A stretch of DNA of 64,000 nt from Zygnema cylindricum. Lineage: Eukaryota > Streptophyta > Zygnematophyceae > Zygnematales > Zygnemataceae. Of the stretch, positions 23,286 to 35,290 are shown piece by piece; the first letter of the stretch is position 1; each line of letters begins with the position of its first letter. Both the position numbers and the translations under genes were made by a program. Under the pieces are notes generated by a model that saw only the letters and a list, made by a program, of their open reading frames with translations, was not told where the DNA came from and made no database searches. The stretch spans positions 186,770 through 250,769 of the forward strand of contig JBBHKE010000478.1 of the NCBI GenBank assembly GCA_037447655.1, read 5' to 3'.

Positions 23286-24024
23286 TATGTTTTCATTCGG
23301 ATATGTTTTCATATTCTCCTGAGATGTCGCCATCCATTGAGATCTTGCACGTGTCATCGGATGTGTCTTCGACCATAAAACGCCAAAGCAAGCATTTCGC
23401 AACCTCGCGGCTCACCACGACCGTCGGATTTCAACCGGTTTTCAATGTTAGCCGTTATATATAATTGCACCGTATTCGTTTCACATTTGAAACAAACGCG
23501 CATTTCCGTTTCAAGGTAATGTGTAACCCGTTTAATACAAACTGTATCTATGTCCTAATATTATGTTAAATGAATTAGTCTATGTATTAACATTTAAATA
23601 TTTATCAAATCGTATAGCATTCAGCACTGGTCCTACACTAATAGGAGAAAGCTACCAAGTACTGGTAGCTGGTGACTATTGGTAGCAACTGGTAACTTTG
23701 ACGGAGGGGCTGCCGCTAGCTATGGTAACTTTGACGGAGGGCAGGTTCCAAAATCAAATCCTAGGTCCGTCTAGTTTTTTTTTAATTAACCTACCAAACT
23801 ACTGCATGTCTTCCTCCGGATAGCATACGCAGCCATGGCTTTAGCTCCCTCTCCCACTTTCAGTGAATGCAACACGTGATGAAGTTGAAGAGAGGGGTTA
23901 GAGGTAGACAGCCTGTGCATCTTTGATGCATTTAATCTTTTACAAGTTTAAACCTAGAAAATAATTAAAAAACTTGTAATTCTACATTCCCCTTATTTTC
24001 TAGTCACTCTTCAATTTAAGACCA
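23286..24024 (-). mobile_element. Truncated family II LTR plus pol tail
   Basis: The part 23286-23986 aligns with the solo LTR at 1404-2582 from about its middle to its start, so the LTR 3' part is missing. On the minus strand the LTR start TGTAGAATTACAAG follows a polypurine tract (AAAATAAGGGGAA). Positions 23987-24024 match the last codons of pol and its stop in the copy near 32621-32650. Another copia element begins at 24025, inside this pol tail, so this is the older host of a nested insertion. Confidence 0.75.
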
Positions 24025-25043
24025 TGGAATTTTGTGTCCTCCATTGGACGATCTCCATTAGACGACACAATACAAGAAGTCTCTAGATAGTTTTTAACTA
24101 ACCCACTTCAAGCCACAATCACTGCAGCCCAAGATGGCAAACTAGCAGTTTGAGTGTACCCCTGTGTAGCTTGGACTCCCCTGAGTCTGTAGAAAAAAGA
24201 ATCTGTGAAAACGGCCAACCAGCCGATAAATTATAAGGTGGCAAAGATGCCAAGTTTTATACAAACTCTCAAAGGGAGAGAGGTTACTACGTACCAAATT
24301 CTCTAAGTCCTAAACTCCTCTCACAACCCCTATCTACTGACGTACGAACCAATCAGATGACAGTAGGGTACAGAAAGGTACTAAGGCTGAAGTACTTTCT
24401 GTATGGCCTGTGGACGGCAAGGCCATTGAGTGGACACGTGTCCACTTTTAACTCGTCCTTTTGTTCCCCGGAATTCTTGCGACCAAATTTTATCCCTCCA
24501 CGTGGTGCCACGTCATGCCACGTCCACAAACGCCAAAATGACCATTCCCCGATCTATGGAGTGATATACGCCATCGGATTAAATATGACATTAAATATTG
24601 GCCGTCGAAACAAATGTGTGATTCATTTGTTTCGTGCGAGACAATGTTCGCACTATATAACACTTCGTTCTATGTTCGTTCGTCCGTCATGCCGTTAATT
24701 GAATTCATGGTGTGAACACTGTTTAAATAATTATCAAACCTAATATATCCTACAGACTTCCACGACTAAATGTTAGAGCTAACGGCTACGTCGCGCTTTG
24801 TCAGTCGGAGGTTCGAGTCTTGCCGGACTCAACCTTTTATTGAGGGTGACGTAAGTCACCCTTTAGTCGAGCCTACTTAGCTAGGACAACCATGGCTCAA
24901 CCACCCTCTTTATCCCTCAGTGACTACAACAAGTATAGTGGGTAACGAGAGGAGGTGGAGGCAGGCTGTTCGCCTTTTCCTTTTCCGATTTTACTGAACT
25001 ATTTAGACCTAGAAAATACAATATAAATCTAATAATTTCAACA
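24025..25043 (-). repeat. 3' LTR of the minus-strand family II copia
   Basis: Adjacent to the polypurine tract AAAATAAGGGGAG (minus strand) at 25044-25056. It shares the block order of the LTRs at 1404-2582 and 19017-20060, including GTAGCTTGGACTCCCCTGAGTC and a CCACGTGG/GCCACGTC cluster near 24500. A near-palindrome AGGGTGACGTAAGTCACCCT lies at about 24843-24862, in the place of the perfect palindrome of the 19017-20060 copy. Confidence 0.87.
24755..24832 (+). other. tRNA-like segment antisense in a family II LTR
   Basis: The plus strand shows GTTAGAGCTAACGGCTACG (A-box region) and a T-loop TTCGAGT at 24812-24818 followed by TTGCCGGACTC. It is colinear with the minus-strand segment at 19226-19303 in the related LTR, and antisense to the LTR in both. 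Confidence 0.55.
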
Positions 25044-25089
25044 CTCCCCTTATTTTCTAGTTTAACTTTAACTTTAGTTTTAATCGACA

Positions 25090-28000
25090 TTTTTCTTTGT
25101 AAGATTTTAATTGGGAGAAGGCACAGGTTTTGTCATCATATTAGCCACCATTTCCGCATTAGATCAATATAGAAGATTCACAATCTTATTCTCAACTTTT
25201 TCTCTTTCAAACCTCAATCTTATATCCATATGCTTAGCTATAAAATGATGTTTTAGATTAGTTGCAATTGCAATGGTAGCTTGATTATCACTAAACACTT
25301 CATGCACTCCCTCCTTCATGAACCTCAGTTCTTGCAACAAGGATTTAACCCACATTAACTCTTTCACAGCAGAACAAATAGTAGACTAAGCAACCACCTT
25401 TTGTTGCTTACTGCTCCAACATCAAGCACCTTCCCCATCATAGAACACATACCTAGAGGTGCATCTTCTCATAGATGCGTCCCTATAACTGGCATCACTT
25501 CAAGTAGTGATGTCACTGTGCTCCCCTCCCAAATGCAACCATAACTCCGTGATCCCACCAGCTATCTCATGACTCTCTTGGCTGCCTCCCTGTCTCTCTT
25601 CTTAGGATCATTAAGACTCGTATTGAGTACTCCAACAGCTGCCGCTATGTCGGCCTTGTAAAGATCATAAAATAGATCAAACTTCCTACAACCTGTCTAT
25701 AAAGGAAAGATTTCATAAACTCTCCCTCCTCTAGATCCATTTGATTATCTAAGAACATCACTCCTCCTTTACACTCCCATCGCTTACTTTTTTCAAGTAA
25801 ATGGGAGCTGTACAACTATCTGCCTTTTCCATTTGGAATTTCCAAGCATATTTCCTATTGCTTCTTTATGAGTAAGTCTGACAACCCTTTTCCCCCTATC
25901 TCTCTCCATTTAGATCCCCAGAATGTATTTTGCCTCACCTAAATCCTTCATGTCAAATGTGCTTCTAAGATCTTTCTTTAGCGTATTGATCTTTTCCAAA
26001 GACTTACTGAGTACAAGCAGATCATCCACATAGATTGCAATAAAAATGACACCATTCTCATCCTCAAACATATAGATAGAATGTTCAGAGCTGATCCTGA
26101 TATATCCCAAACTGGTGAGAAACTCATCTAGTTTCTTATTCCACTGTCGTGGAGCCTGCTTCAATCCATATAAGGACTTTATGAGCCTGCACACTTTGCT
26201 TTTTTTTCCTTCCTCCACAAATCCCTCTGGTTGCTTGATGAAAATTTCTTCCTCTAACTCACCATTAAGAAAGGCAGTCGTAATATCCATCAGGTGTATT
26301 TCCATGTCTTCCGCTGTTGCCAAACTGAGGAGAATCCTTACTGATAAGAACCTAACATTTGGAGCAAAGGTCTCCTCATAGTCAATTCCCTCTTTGTTGG
26401 TGAACCCCTTTGCTACCAATCAAGCCTTATATCTCTAAATGTTATTATTTGGGTTCAGTTTTAGTTTAAACACCCAATTACAATCAATCGGTTTTCTGTT
26501 CGGAGGACAGTCCGCTAGTTCCCAGGTATTTGCTTCCATGATAGAGGCCATCTTATCATTTATGGCTCTAATCCATCAGTCTTTCTTTGGACTATTTACT
26601 ACCTCCCAGTATGACTGAGGCTCATATGGGTGAGATAGCTTAGTTACCTTGTGAGCTGCCTGTTTTTCCTGGATCCTTTTGCTGCTCCTCCTCCCCCCCT
26701 CAAACTCCAAAGCTTCGATGTAGGGAAGTCTTGGATTTCTCCTTTCTGTCAAATCGGCTCCCCTATCTATGGAGGGCGGTTTCGATTTTTCCTCTTTTTC
26801 TCCTTGAATTCCATAGTGATATGTGAGGTTTCCGTGTATCTCCTCTTGGATCTCCCCAAAATCTGCAATCCTTGTTTCACTCATGTCCCTTTCGAGAAGT
26901 ATAATGTCCTCCTTGCCTTCACACTCAAATCTGATTCTTATCTTCTTGTTATATTTAAAGGGGTCAAATGACTTCCCTTCATCCATGACAACTAGGTGTT
27001 TGACCAGAATGATATCTCTTTTTGCTAGGTTATAGACTCTATATCCGTTCACATCCTCATCATATCCAACATATTATCCTGGTTTTCCCTTAGCATCTAG
27101 TTTCCAGTTTTTTCTATTCGTATAAAGATTGTAAACTTGGCTACCGAATACTTTAATGTGAGAGATATCTGGTTTCCTTCCCACCCATCTTTCAAAGGGT
27201 GTCATTACCTTAAGAGCTGAGGTAAGGACTCTATTTTTAATGTAGTTGGCACAATTCATGGCATCTGCCCAAAATCTCTTTCTTATTTTCTTGTCGGCCA
27301 AAATACTACATGCACTATCTCTTAGTGTTCAGTTCAATCTCTGAACTACCCCATTTTGTTCCGGGTTATATGGTACGGTTTTTTGGTGTTGAACTCCCTC
27401 ATCTCTCAAGTATTCCTCAAACTGGTTAGAGGTATATTCCCCCCCATTATCACTCTTTATTCTCTTAATGGGAGTTCCATGCAACTTGTCACTTCTGGCT
27501 TTATATTCTTTGAAGTAAGTTGATGTTTCTGACTCTGTTTTTAGGAAGTAGACTCTAGAGTATCTAGACCAATCATCGGTTATTGTCAACATAAACTTCT
27601 TTTCTCCAGCCGAAGGTACTTTTGCGGGTCCCCAAATATGTGTGTGGACTAGATCTAGTACTTTCTCACCTTTATATGTGGCGGCTTTGGGAAATGGAAG
27701 TCTACGAGCCTTACCTTGAGCACAGCCACTACAATCATTCATCATTTCATTATCCCCAAACTGAATGCCGTCTACCACCCCAAGCTTTTTCATTTCCCTC
27801 AACCTATCAAAATGTACATACCCCAATCGTTTATGCCAAATCATTAACTTTGGAACACCAACATAGTAAGCATTCTTCATTTCATTACTCTGGTTAAGTC
27901 TTAACATTCTTTGGCTTCCTTTATCTGCCGTGAAGTAAACTACATCCCCATACTTAGCTGTAAAAACTCCTTTTCTAGTGAAGGTATCAAACTCTTTGTC

Positions 28001-29104
28001 ATGTAACACAGACGTAGAGAGAAGATTTTTACTCAGCTGAGGAATGTAAAGTACATCTGAGAATGTGAGTATAGAAGTCTTACCCTTCACTAAGACTTTC
28101 AGATCAGTGACCACACTAGATATGTAGTAACCACTCTCCCATCCTCATACTCTATCTCTACTGTAAGGATCTTTTTTAGCTTAGTGTAGAGTTCCTTACA
28201 CAACATATATGCATGGATGCACCGGAGTCGATGATCCATCCTTTTTGTGGAGCTTCATGAATTGCTTTAAGGGCATACTTCTGTCTCTAAGGGATCTCCT
28301 TCTCCTCCAGACTCTTGTCAAGAAGAAGTTCTCCGTCCTCCTTAGAGGACTCGTCCTCGATTTCTCGTATCACTTTTGTAACCACAAGTGCCTTTTTCTT
28401 CCCTCCGGAAGAACCCCCTCCACGGTTCTCTTAGAGTCTCAGCTCCGATAGCTAGACACAATCCGCGATAAAGTGTCCCGACTTTTTGCAAAAATGACAT
28501 AGGCCCTTTGGAGGCCTTGGTCCTACAAGGTGATCTCTTACTCCTTTGTACGGTTTCTTCGGATCCTTCCCCCATTGGTCCCCTCCTGCAGCCAGAGCTT
28601 GAATGCTCTTTCCTCCTCTCCTAATCTCCATGGTGTTTTCCTGCACAAGCATCATCCGGACCACTATATTCCACTTCTATGAAATTTCAGTCATTTCCTG
28701 TACTCGGTACACTATGTTCTCGTACTCATCTGGTAACTTCATGATGAGAGTGTTAACTTTCATCTTCATTGTACCTGTCCACCCGACACTTTTCATCTCC
28801 ATATAGAAACAAGAAAGGTCATTACAATAATCTAACATCTTTCCTCCTTTGTAAGTGTAACTCACTAGCTTTTGCTCAGCCAACTGGAGCTCCTAAATAG
28901 TACAAACTCTATAGATCTCCACCAAACTCACCCACAACTCCTTGGCCTTGTAAATGTGAAGGTGAGGGGTGGCCAAAGCTTGAGTGAGGTGCCTTAGAAT
29001 GAAGTTCTTGGCAGCCATGTTTACGTCTTCCCACATTTGAGTATCGTTCTCCACGGTCTTCACCGTCGCTGCTCTGCTTACCCAAAGCACTGCCATCCCA
29101 AATA
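25090..29104 (-). pseudogene. Decayed gag-pol of the family II copia
   Basis: From the 5' side: gag with a CCHC knuckle CHFCKKSGHFIADC near 28460-28510, a capsid stretch ending VYRVQEMTEI, the pre-integrase MIWHKRLGYVHFDRL (about 27800), integrase with HTHIWGP (first catalytic Asp is His), SDNGGEYTS and NGVVQRLN (catalytic Glu is Gln), RT with YVDDLLVLSK (about 26000), and RNase H to about 25130 with KHMDIRLRF. Several stops and frameshifts break it, including TGA near 26577, TAG where Gln is expected in the VVAQST segment (about 25385), and lost frame in 25380-25900. Two integrase catalytic residues are substituted, so it would be inactive even without the breaks. Confidence 0.88.
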
Positions 29105-30600
29105 TTCAACTGTTGCTGACAAAAGGTAACTTCTTCTACCATAACATTTTTTACCATCTTTTCGAACATGTCGTTATGAACATGACCCAATATTTTATGC
29201 CACAAAACATTATCAGATAAGACACACTAGTAAGTAAAAGAAGTTGTATTCACCTGGTCCATCCGTTACAAGTTGTTTTGTCCCCTAGTTCCCATTACAT
29301 CTACCATTCCCTCTTTGCTGACTATTTTCTTTCCTTACTTTAGAAGTATTTTAAAGCCTATTCTTTTTGCAACTGAGGTAGAAAAAAAATCCTTTTTAAA
29401 CTGAGGGACATAGAACACTTCATAAATAGTTTTAGAAACTGCTTGTCCATCTATCTCACACATAAAGATGACAGGTTCTTCAGCTTTTGCATCAACTTTG
29501 GCGCCACAAGCATAGTAGATCTGCTTAGTTGGAGAGGTTGCAGATATGTGAAGGAAGCCTTGTTCCTACACATATGAGAAGAGATTTCAGAGTCAATGAT
29601 CCATCCGTGGTCTTTGTCTCCCTCCATAGTTTTTGCAAGAATAATGAACTCATTGTCGTCAATTTTTGGAAACTGATAACATCCTGCACATTTCCCTTGT
29701 TGACTGACTCTAGCTCTTGTGTGTTTGCTGAAAACGCCTTAGTTTTGGAAAGAGGTGTCAATGGAGTGAAATGTGGCCTATTTGGTGTGTTGATCCCTTT
29801 CGAATTCCATCCATTTCTAAACATATCTGTCTCACAAGCTTTGAGAAATTTAGGACACTGTTTCTACAGATGTCCTTGACTGAAACAATACACACACTTG
29901 ATGTAAGGTTGAAAACCTTGATAACCTTGAGATCTATTTCGTTGATCATGATTATTAAAAGCTACAGAAGAATTTCCTGGATTAAGAGCTATAATTGTGG
30001 ATTCTTCCTCTAGCAATAGTAATATAGCTGTTGCTAGATTCTAGACTGACTTATTCAATTTTTTCAAATTTGTTGAGGCTACTTTATATTCTTCAGGAAA
30101 ACCTCGCATAAGAATCATAGCCTGATTGTAAGGAGAGAAGTTCCCCCATCAACATGCATTCTCTGTCAATAAAAGTTGAAGTCTATTACAATATTTTGCC
30201 ATACCACCACCTCTACACCTATATTCCCAAATGTTCCCAGCTGTAGTAATCTCATGCAGAGCATAAGCTATAAATAGATAGTTTTCAGTGAAGTCCAAAT
30301 TTCTGATGCCTTTTCCATCTTGATATGTGACATAAGTAGATCCTTTAAAATCATTAATTTTAAGAGATGCAAAGCCTGCTGATTTTTCCCACCATAGGAT
30401 GCATCAGTTTTACCAAAACTGCCATCAACTACATCAAACAATTTAACCTGAGTAAAATATGACTCAATCAAATCAAACTAATAAAGGTATTTCCTTCTAT
30501 CAAAAACTAGTATCCGTGAGAACGGGCCAGTAACGTGTTGTTCTATAGATATTACACTCACTGAAGATGAAGATGAGGCAGGATAAGTTATCACAGAATT
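29105..30600 (-). pseudogene. Decayed gag-protease of family I copia
   Basis: The start region encodes a serine run followed by HVTGPFSRI, parallel to QVTGSPSQI of the 7154-13523 element. The capsid part contains VKLFDVVDG and MSHIKMEKASEIW, and a knuckle region lies near 29830-29890. A protease remnant lies near 29600 and the pre-integrase MWHKILGHVHNDM at 29205 downward. Several frameshifts and stops are present. The frame running on past 29105 mixes this protein with the neighbouring family II gag and is a chimera of two elements. Confidence 0.75.
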
Positions 30601-31414
30601 AAGACAAGCAGGAAGCGCTCACACATGATGAGAAAAACATACAAATTTGGAACATAACCAAAGACAAATTAGGCAACCAAATGGCCTACAAACCTGACAA
30701 ATGTACATAATACAAATAGGAACACAAATGAATATTTACACCGAAATCTACACAGACATGTGAGAGAAACACTCAGTCAAAGATATCAAAATGCTAAAGC
30801 ATAATTTGATACAACAAGTTCTTAACTTTTGAAATGGTTGTCCTACAAATATACCTAAAAGATCTATCTTTCTTAAAATCTAGCAACACCTCAATATCCT
30901 GACCAAGGTAAGGATGCATATCAACCATGCATCAATAATATCTACCAGAGGTAAGAAGGATACCTGAATATGTCGAGGTATGTTATACGGAATGAATCTA
31001 AACCGAGTCTTTAATCAAACAAAACACGCCTATGTACAAAACATGGATATGTTATGTCACACTATAATGTACAAAACACGTCGGATAATCATAAACATGG
31101 TATTGGTTGACCAGCGTACGTCGGCAACAAATCTTCGCCGTCCATCTATCACAAGTTTCATCCAAGATGAAACTAGGTGTGACACCTCGGTCTTTCAGTG
31201 AATTTGAGTCGTAGAATTGAGTCTTCCGGATTGTCTCATTTCAATTTGCTGACGCGTGTCCCGCTAATGTGGTACACGGTATACTCCCACAGTGTTCTAT
31301 GCCACACTTATTTTGGTACATATTGAATCAAACTTCCACAAAATAAACGAAGTACTTGGAAGACACTCCCCTCACTTAAGAGGCTTAGTGAGGACTAAAG
31401 CTTTCAAAACAACA
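30536..31414 (-). repeat. 5' LTR of the family I fragment
   Basis: About 879 bp, starting (minus strand) TGTTGTTTTGAAAG and ending GAACAACA. Start and end match the LTRs at 7154-8146 and 12513-13523, while the middle is strongly diverged. As in the complete copy, the LTR end falls inside the gag reading frame, right before VTG, so the LTR-gag overlap is a property of the family. Confidence 0.7.
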
Positions 31415-32646
31415 CTTCCTGCATGGAGAATTGGAAGAGAAGATCTTTATGCAATAGCATGAAGGATTTATAGAGAAAGGGGAGGAGAGTTAGATTTGTC
31501 GATTGATCAAATTTTTTTATGGGCTGAAAGAAGTGCCCTGACAATGAAATAAAAATCCTGATGAGTTTTTACGGGTTTGGGATACAATTTGATCAGCTCA
31601 GATCACTCAATTTATTTGTTTGAAGATGAGGAAGGAATTATATTTATTGCAATTTATGTTGATGATTTGCTTGTTTTAAGTAAATATATAGATAAAAATT
31701 ATAAGTTGAAAACAGATCTAAAATGTAGATTTTAGAGGAAAGATATGGGCGAAGCAAGGTATATTTTAGGAATTTAGGTAGAGAGAGACATATATTGAAA
31801 GATAATTAGATTAACTTAGAAGGAGGCCATTGGAACATGTTAGAAAGATTCCAAATGGACAAGACTAATAGTTGCACCACACGAATGGAACTAAAGAAGA
31901 AAAGTGAGGGGAATGTGGAAGAGGGAGTTATAATTTTGGATGATAAATTAGGTCCTCAAGATAAAAGATTTATGGAAACAATTCCTTATAGACAAGTAGT
32001 GGGCAGCCTTATATATTTAATGAATTGTACCCGACTAGATATAGCCCTAGTAGTAGGAGAACTAAGCAGGAGTATGAATGCTCCCACTAAGAAAGATAGC
32101 AGGCACCTAAAGAGTCTTGAGATATCTCATAAGGAATAGAGATCTATGGCTGCATTCGGCTGGGAACAATATCGACATCACCACTTGGAGTGATGCCAGC
32201 TATTGGGATGCTCATATGGAAGATGCACGTATGGGTATGTATTGTATGTGTGTGATGGGGCTTGTTGTTGGAGCAGTAAGCAGCAAAAGGTCATTGCTCA
32301 GTCCTCCATGGAGGCTGAGAACATGGCCTCTTGTTCTATAGTAAAATAATTATTGTGGGTCAAGTCCTTGCTTGGTGAGCTTGGTCATCTTAGGAGGGAT
32401 GTACTGAAAGTGTTTTGTGATAATCAGGCAACCATTGCCATTTTTGCTAATCTTAAACACCACTTTAATGCCAAACATATAGACATTAGACTTAGCTTTG
32501 TTAGGGATAAGGTAAAAGACAAGATAATTAGTTTAGAGTATATACTAGATAATGAAATGGTAGCAGATATGATAACCAAACTTGTACCTTCACCAAAACT
32601 AATTTTTTGCAAGGAGAAGTGTGGTCTTAAATTGAAGAGTGACTAG
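31415..32646 (+). pseudogene. Decayed copia RT and RNase H
   Basis: RT segments FLHGELEEKIFM and IYVDDLLVLSK, then ILGI followed by a stop where relatives have Gln, LERFQMDKTNSCTT, PYRQVVGSLIYLMNCTR, SDASYWDA, and RNase H ending in KHIDIRLSFVRDKV and CKEKCGLKLKSD with the stop at 32644. At least six stops or frame changes are visible. In LERFQ the Gln codon is intact where the copy at 18202 has TAG. Confidence 0.88.
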
Positions 32647-32659
32647 AAAATAAGCGGAG

Positions 32660-33715
32660 TATAGAAATTAATGGTGCTTTTAGGAATTTCTAAGTCTAAA
32701 CATGTAAAAAAAACTACAGAAAAGAAGCAAAGGCAGTCAGCCTCTAACTCCTCTCTTCTGCTCCCACACTCATCGTAGTCAGTGAAGGTTAAGGAGGGAG
32801 CTAAAGCCATGGCTGCCTATGCTGTCCACACAGAGAGAGAGACAAACAGTAGATTTTGGTAGGTTTACCAAAAAGTACTTGACGAACCCAAGATTTGATC
32901 TTATTACCTACTCTCTGGTAAGTCAGCAGTAGACAGTAGCTTTATTCTATAGTCTAGGATCAGAGCTAAACTATATGGGGTTGCTTAAGTATTTAAATAT
33001 ACACGTATGCATTGATTCATTAAACAACGCAAACAGACATGTACCTTAGACACATTTAGAATATACTTTATGGTACTTCACAAACGAATACCTTCTATTT
33101 GTTTCAACGGCAAAACAAATAATGCGCATTAATTTTCGAATGCTATAATCAAAAGCCGGTTTTCATTGAACGGCCACGATAGGTATTGAGATGGCGAAAT
33201 AGGCACTTTGGCAATTTTTCGGTACCCGCCACGTAAAGCGCCACGTGGCACGACATCATTAGCTTGTGGCATCTCCGGAGAATATGGGAACTAATTCAAA
33301 TATGGCAAGCGTCAAAATTTCAACCATATCGATCGATGGCCGTACAAAAAGTACTTCGGCACTTATACCTTCTACACCATACAATCTTTTGATTGGTGCC
33401 GTACTTTAGTAGTAGAGGGTTTAGAGAGGGATATAGGACTTAGAAAATTTGGTAGGTAACCGCCTCATTCCCAAAGTGCTTTTGTACAAAAGGTCAACTT
33501 TGACCCTTCATAACTAGATATTCAAGGGATCAAATTCATAGATACTTTTTGCTAACGTCTCAGGAGAGTCTTGTCTTCACAAAGGTAAAGATGATCAAAG
33601 TTTTTGTCTGCCACGGTGGCAGTTATTATTGTCGAAGCACAAAGGGATCAAGGTTATCCTACGGGCCTTGTGTGGGCTGTCCATTCTGAGGACCTATGGA
33701 GGTCTCAGAATTTCA
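32660..33715 (+). repeat. 3' LTR of the plus-strand family II fragment
   Basis: About 1056 bp, starting TATAGAAATT (degenerate TG) after AATAAGCGGAG and ending GGAGGTCTCAGAATTTCA, the equivalent of GGAGGACACAGAATCACA in the copy at 19017-20060. It contains the GCCACGTGGCACGAC cluster near 33240 and a weak tRNA-like segment antisense at about 32862-32935. The short open frame at 33604-33843 is not supported as a gene. Confidence 0.75.
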
Positions 33716-34040
33716 TTTTCAATAGCTTTCCGATCGATGAAAGTTCCATAATTTCACAAGTTTGGGATTCCAAAATAGAAGTCAGCGTAACATTTTTTTC
33801 CGTTACGTTATACTTTTTATCGCGTTCAAAAATATTCTCTTAAAAGATAAGAGACTCCCCTTGATTATCAAATATTGCATAGCTGTTTCTAATAGCATTT
33901 CTCAGGTTAATTCTCCATCTCCCCCCCTGAAATTTTGAGGCAAGAGGCGAAGGTTTGGTTTGATTGTCATTTTTTGGTTTTTTTGCTAAGGACGGTCCAT
34001 CAGTGCTTGAAATTCTTAGTCTAGCGCCCAGGGGGTCTCG
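33716..34040. other. Gene-free stretch
   Basis: No coding or repeat signal that I can support. It separates the 3' LTR of one copia fragment from the integrase fragment of another. Confidence 0.5.
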
Positions 34041-35290
34041 TCACTTTTCCAACGACATGCCACATTCTTAGTTATTTTTGTAACACCCTCCTGTGGACGT
34101 TTTCAAATTTTTAGCGACGACATCATCTCGTCCTTGGTTTAGCGATGAAGTTGTTTCGTCACTTCTTATTGTTTTTCCTTTAGCGCTCGTCATTGATGAT
34201 ATAGCGACGAGATTATCTCGTCTCTTGCTCAGCGACGAGACATGCATGTCGCTTCTTGTGTTCAGCACCTTATCGAGTTCTTGTAAGATTCCAACTTGGT
34301 CCAACTTGGGTTTAAAGATGACATATTCGGTATCTTTTTTTGCCTTTCTGTCAATTGACTAAAAAAGGTCTGGTGTTTCTCCTCTTCTTTGATAATGATA
34401 TTTCTTGTAATTACTATCCTATTATTTTCAAGTACATATAAACTATATTCTTGGGACGAATCATCTTAACCAACTAGGAGCCCAGGTATACATTTCAGCT
34501 CCATTTTCCTCTTTGTCTTAGTAATATCTGGAATAAAAACCTTACTACCAAATATTCTAAGATGCGTGACTATTGGTTTTCTTTCTGTCCATATATCATG
34601 AAATGATTTTCCTTTGATTCCTCTAGACTCTATTCTATTTTTAATGTAAATGGCACAGTTTAAGGTCTCAGCCCGAAATTTCAAATCTACACTTTTGTGT
34701 GATAGTATTGATGTGGCAATTCCAATTAATGTTCCGTTTACTCTCTCTACTTTATCATTTTTCTCTAAATTTTTATGGGATATTCTAGTTTTTTCCAAAT
34801 AATTCATGAAATCTTGTGATAGATGTATTTTTTTGTTGTCAAATCTCAAAATTCGTATTAGAATTTCGTGATTTTCTTTGCTTCAGGCTTTGAATTCATT
34901 GAAGTATGAATGCACTTCACTTATTTCCTTTATAAACTAGATTTTCCAATAGCTTGAATAGCCATTTGTGAACGTCACCATGAACCTCATTCCTCTTGCC
35001 AATGTGATCTTAACCGCTCCCCACTAATCCAATTGAACTTATTCTAACACTTTTTTTGTTTTATGGCTACTTTCATTTATATGTATCCTTTTGAGAGCAT
35101 ATCCATTACCTAATATTTTTCCCTTTTTGGTAAATTCTACGTCTATTGTAATAACTTCCTTTTTCGTATCCATTTTCCACCCAAAATCTCTTTTACGTAT
35201 AGTCCTCTTAGTGTGTGCAAAAAATGAATTTTTGTTTGTTTCCGAAAAACTCACAACTTGTTTTCCCTTTTTCGTCATTTTTGGGGAGAA
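34041..35290 (-). pseudogene. Third, diverged copia integrase fragment
   Basis: The minus strand encodes a diverged integrase C-terminal half: KVERVNGTLIGIA (equivalent to NGVAERLNRTL), CAIYIKNRIESRGIKGKSFHDIW, RKPIVTHLRIFGSKVF and KCIPGLLVG. The upstream stretch at 35039-35278 resembles the protease to pre-integrase spacer. Downstream, 34090-34260 is a simple repeat based on AGCGACGAGAT, in the same integrase-RT linker position as the 24-bp repeat of the complete element. Neither RT nor an LTR is recognisable. It is more distant from families I and II than they are from each other. Confidence 0.75.

Larger units (their letters stand above)
24025..29104 (-). mobile_element. Family II copia, 5'-truncated, minus strand
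   Basis: A minus-strand element with its 3' LTR at 24025-25043, polypurine tract, pol and part of gag up to about 29104, where it is abruptly joined to a family I fragment. The LTR is 1019 bp, starting TGTTGAAATT and ending ACAAAATTCCA. The 5' LTR and first part of gag are absent, so no second target duplication can be checked. The left end lies inside the pol tail of an older family II copy. Confidence 0.85.
29105..31414 (-). mobile_element. Family I copia fragment (5' LTR, gag, protease)
   Basis: A minus-strand 5' part of a family I element: LTR at 30536-31414, gag, zinc-knuckle region, protease, and pre-integrase cut at 29105. The outer LTR end (31414) abuts family II reverse-transcriptase sequence in plus orientation, so this copy inserted into a family II pol gene. 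Everything from integrase onward is missing and replaced by the minus-strand family II gag. Confidence 0.8.
31415..33715 (+). mobile_element. Family II copia fragment (RT, RNase H, 3' LTR)
   Basis: A plus-strand element that starts in the RT fingers region (FLHGELEEKIFM) directly at the end of the family I LTR. It runs through RNase H to a degenerate polypurine tract and a 3' LTR at 32660-33715. Its 5' half is not on the other side of the inserted family I piece, so deletion or rearrangement followed the insertion. Confidence 0.82.

Noticed and set aside
28909-29205. A novel fused protein starting MWHKILGHVHNDM
   Set aside because: It crosses the 29105 junction between two different copia elements and is a chance read-through.
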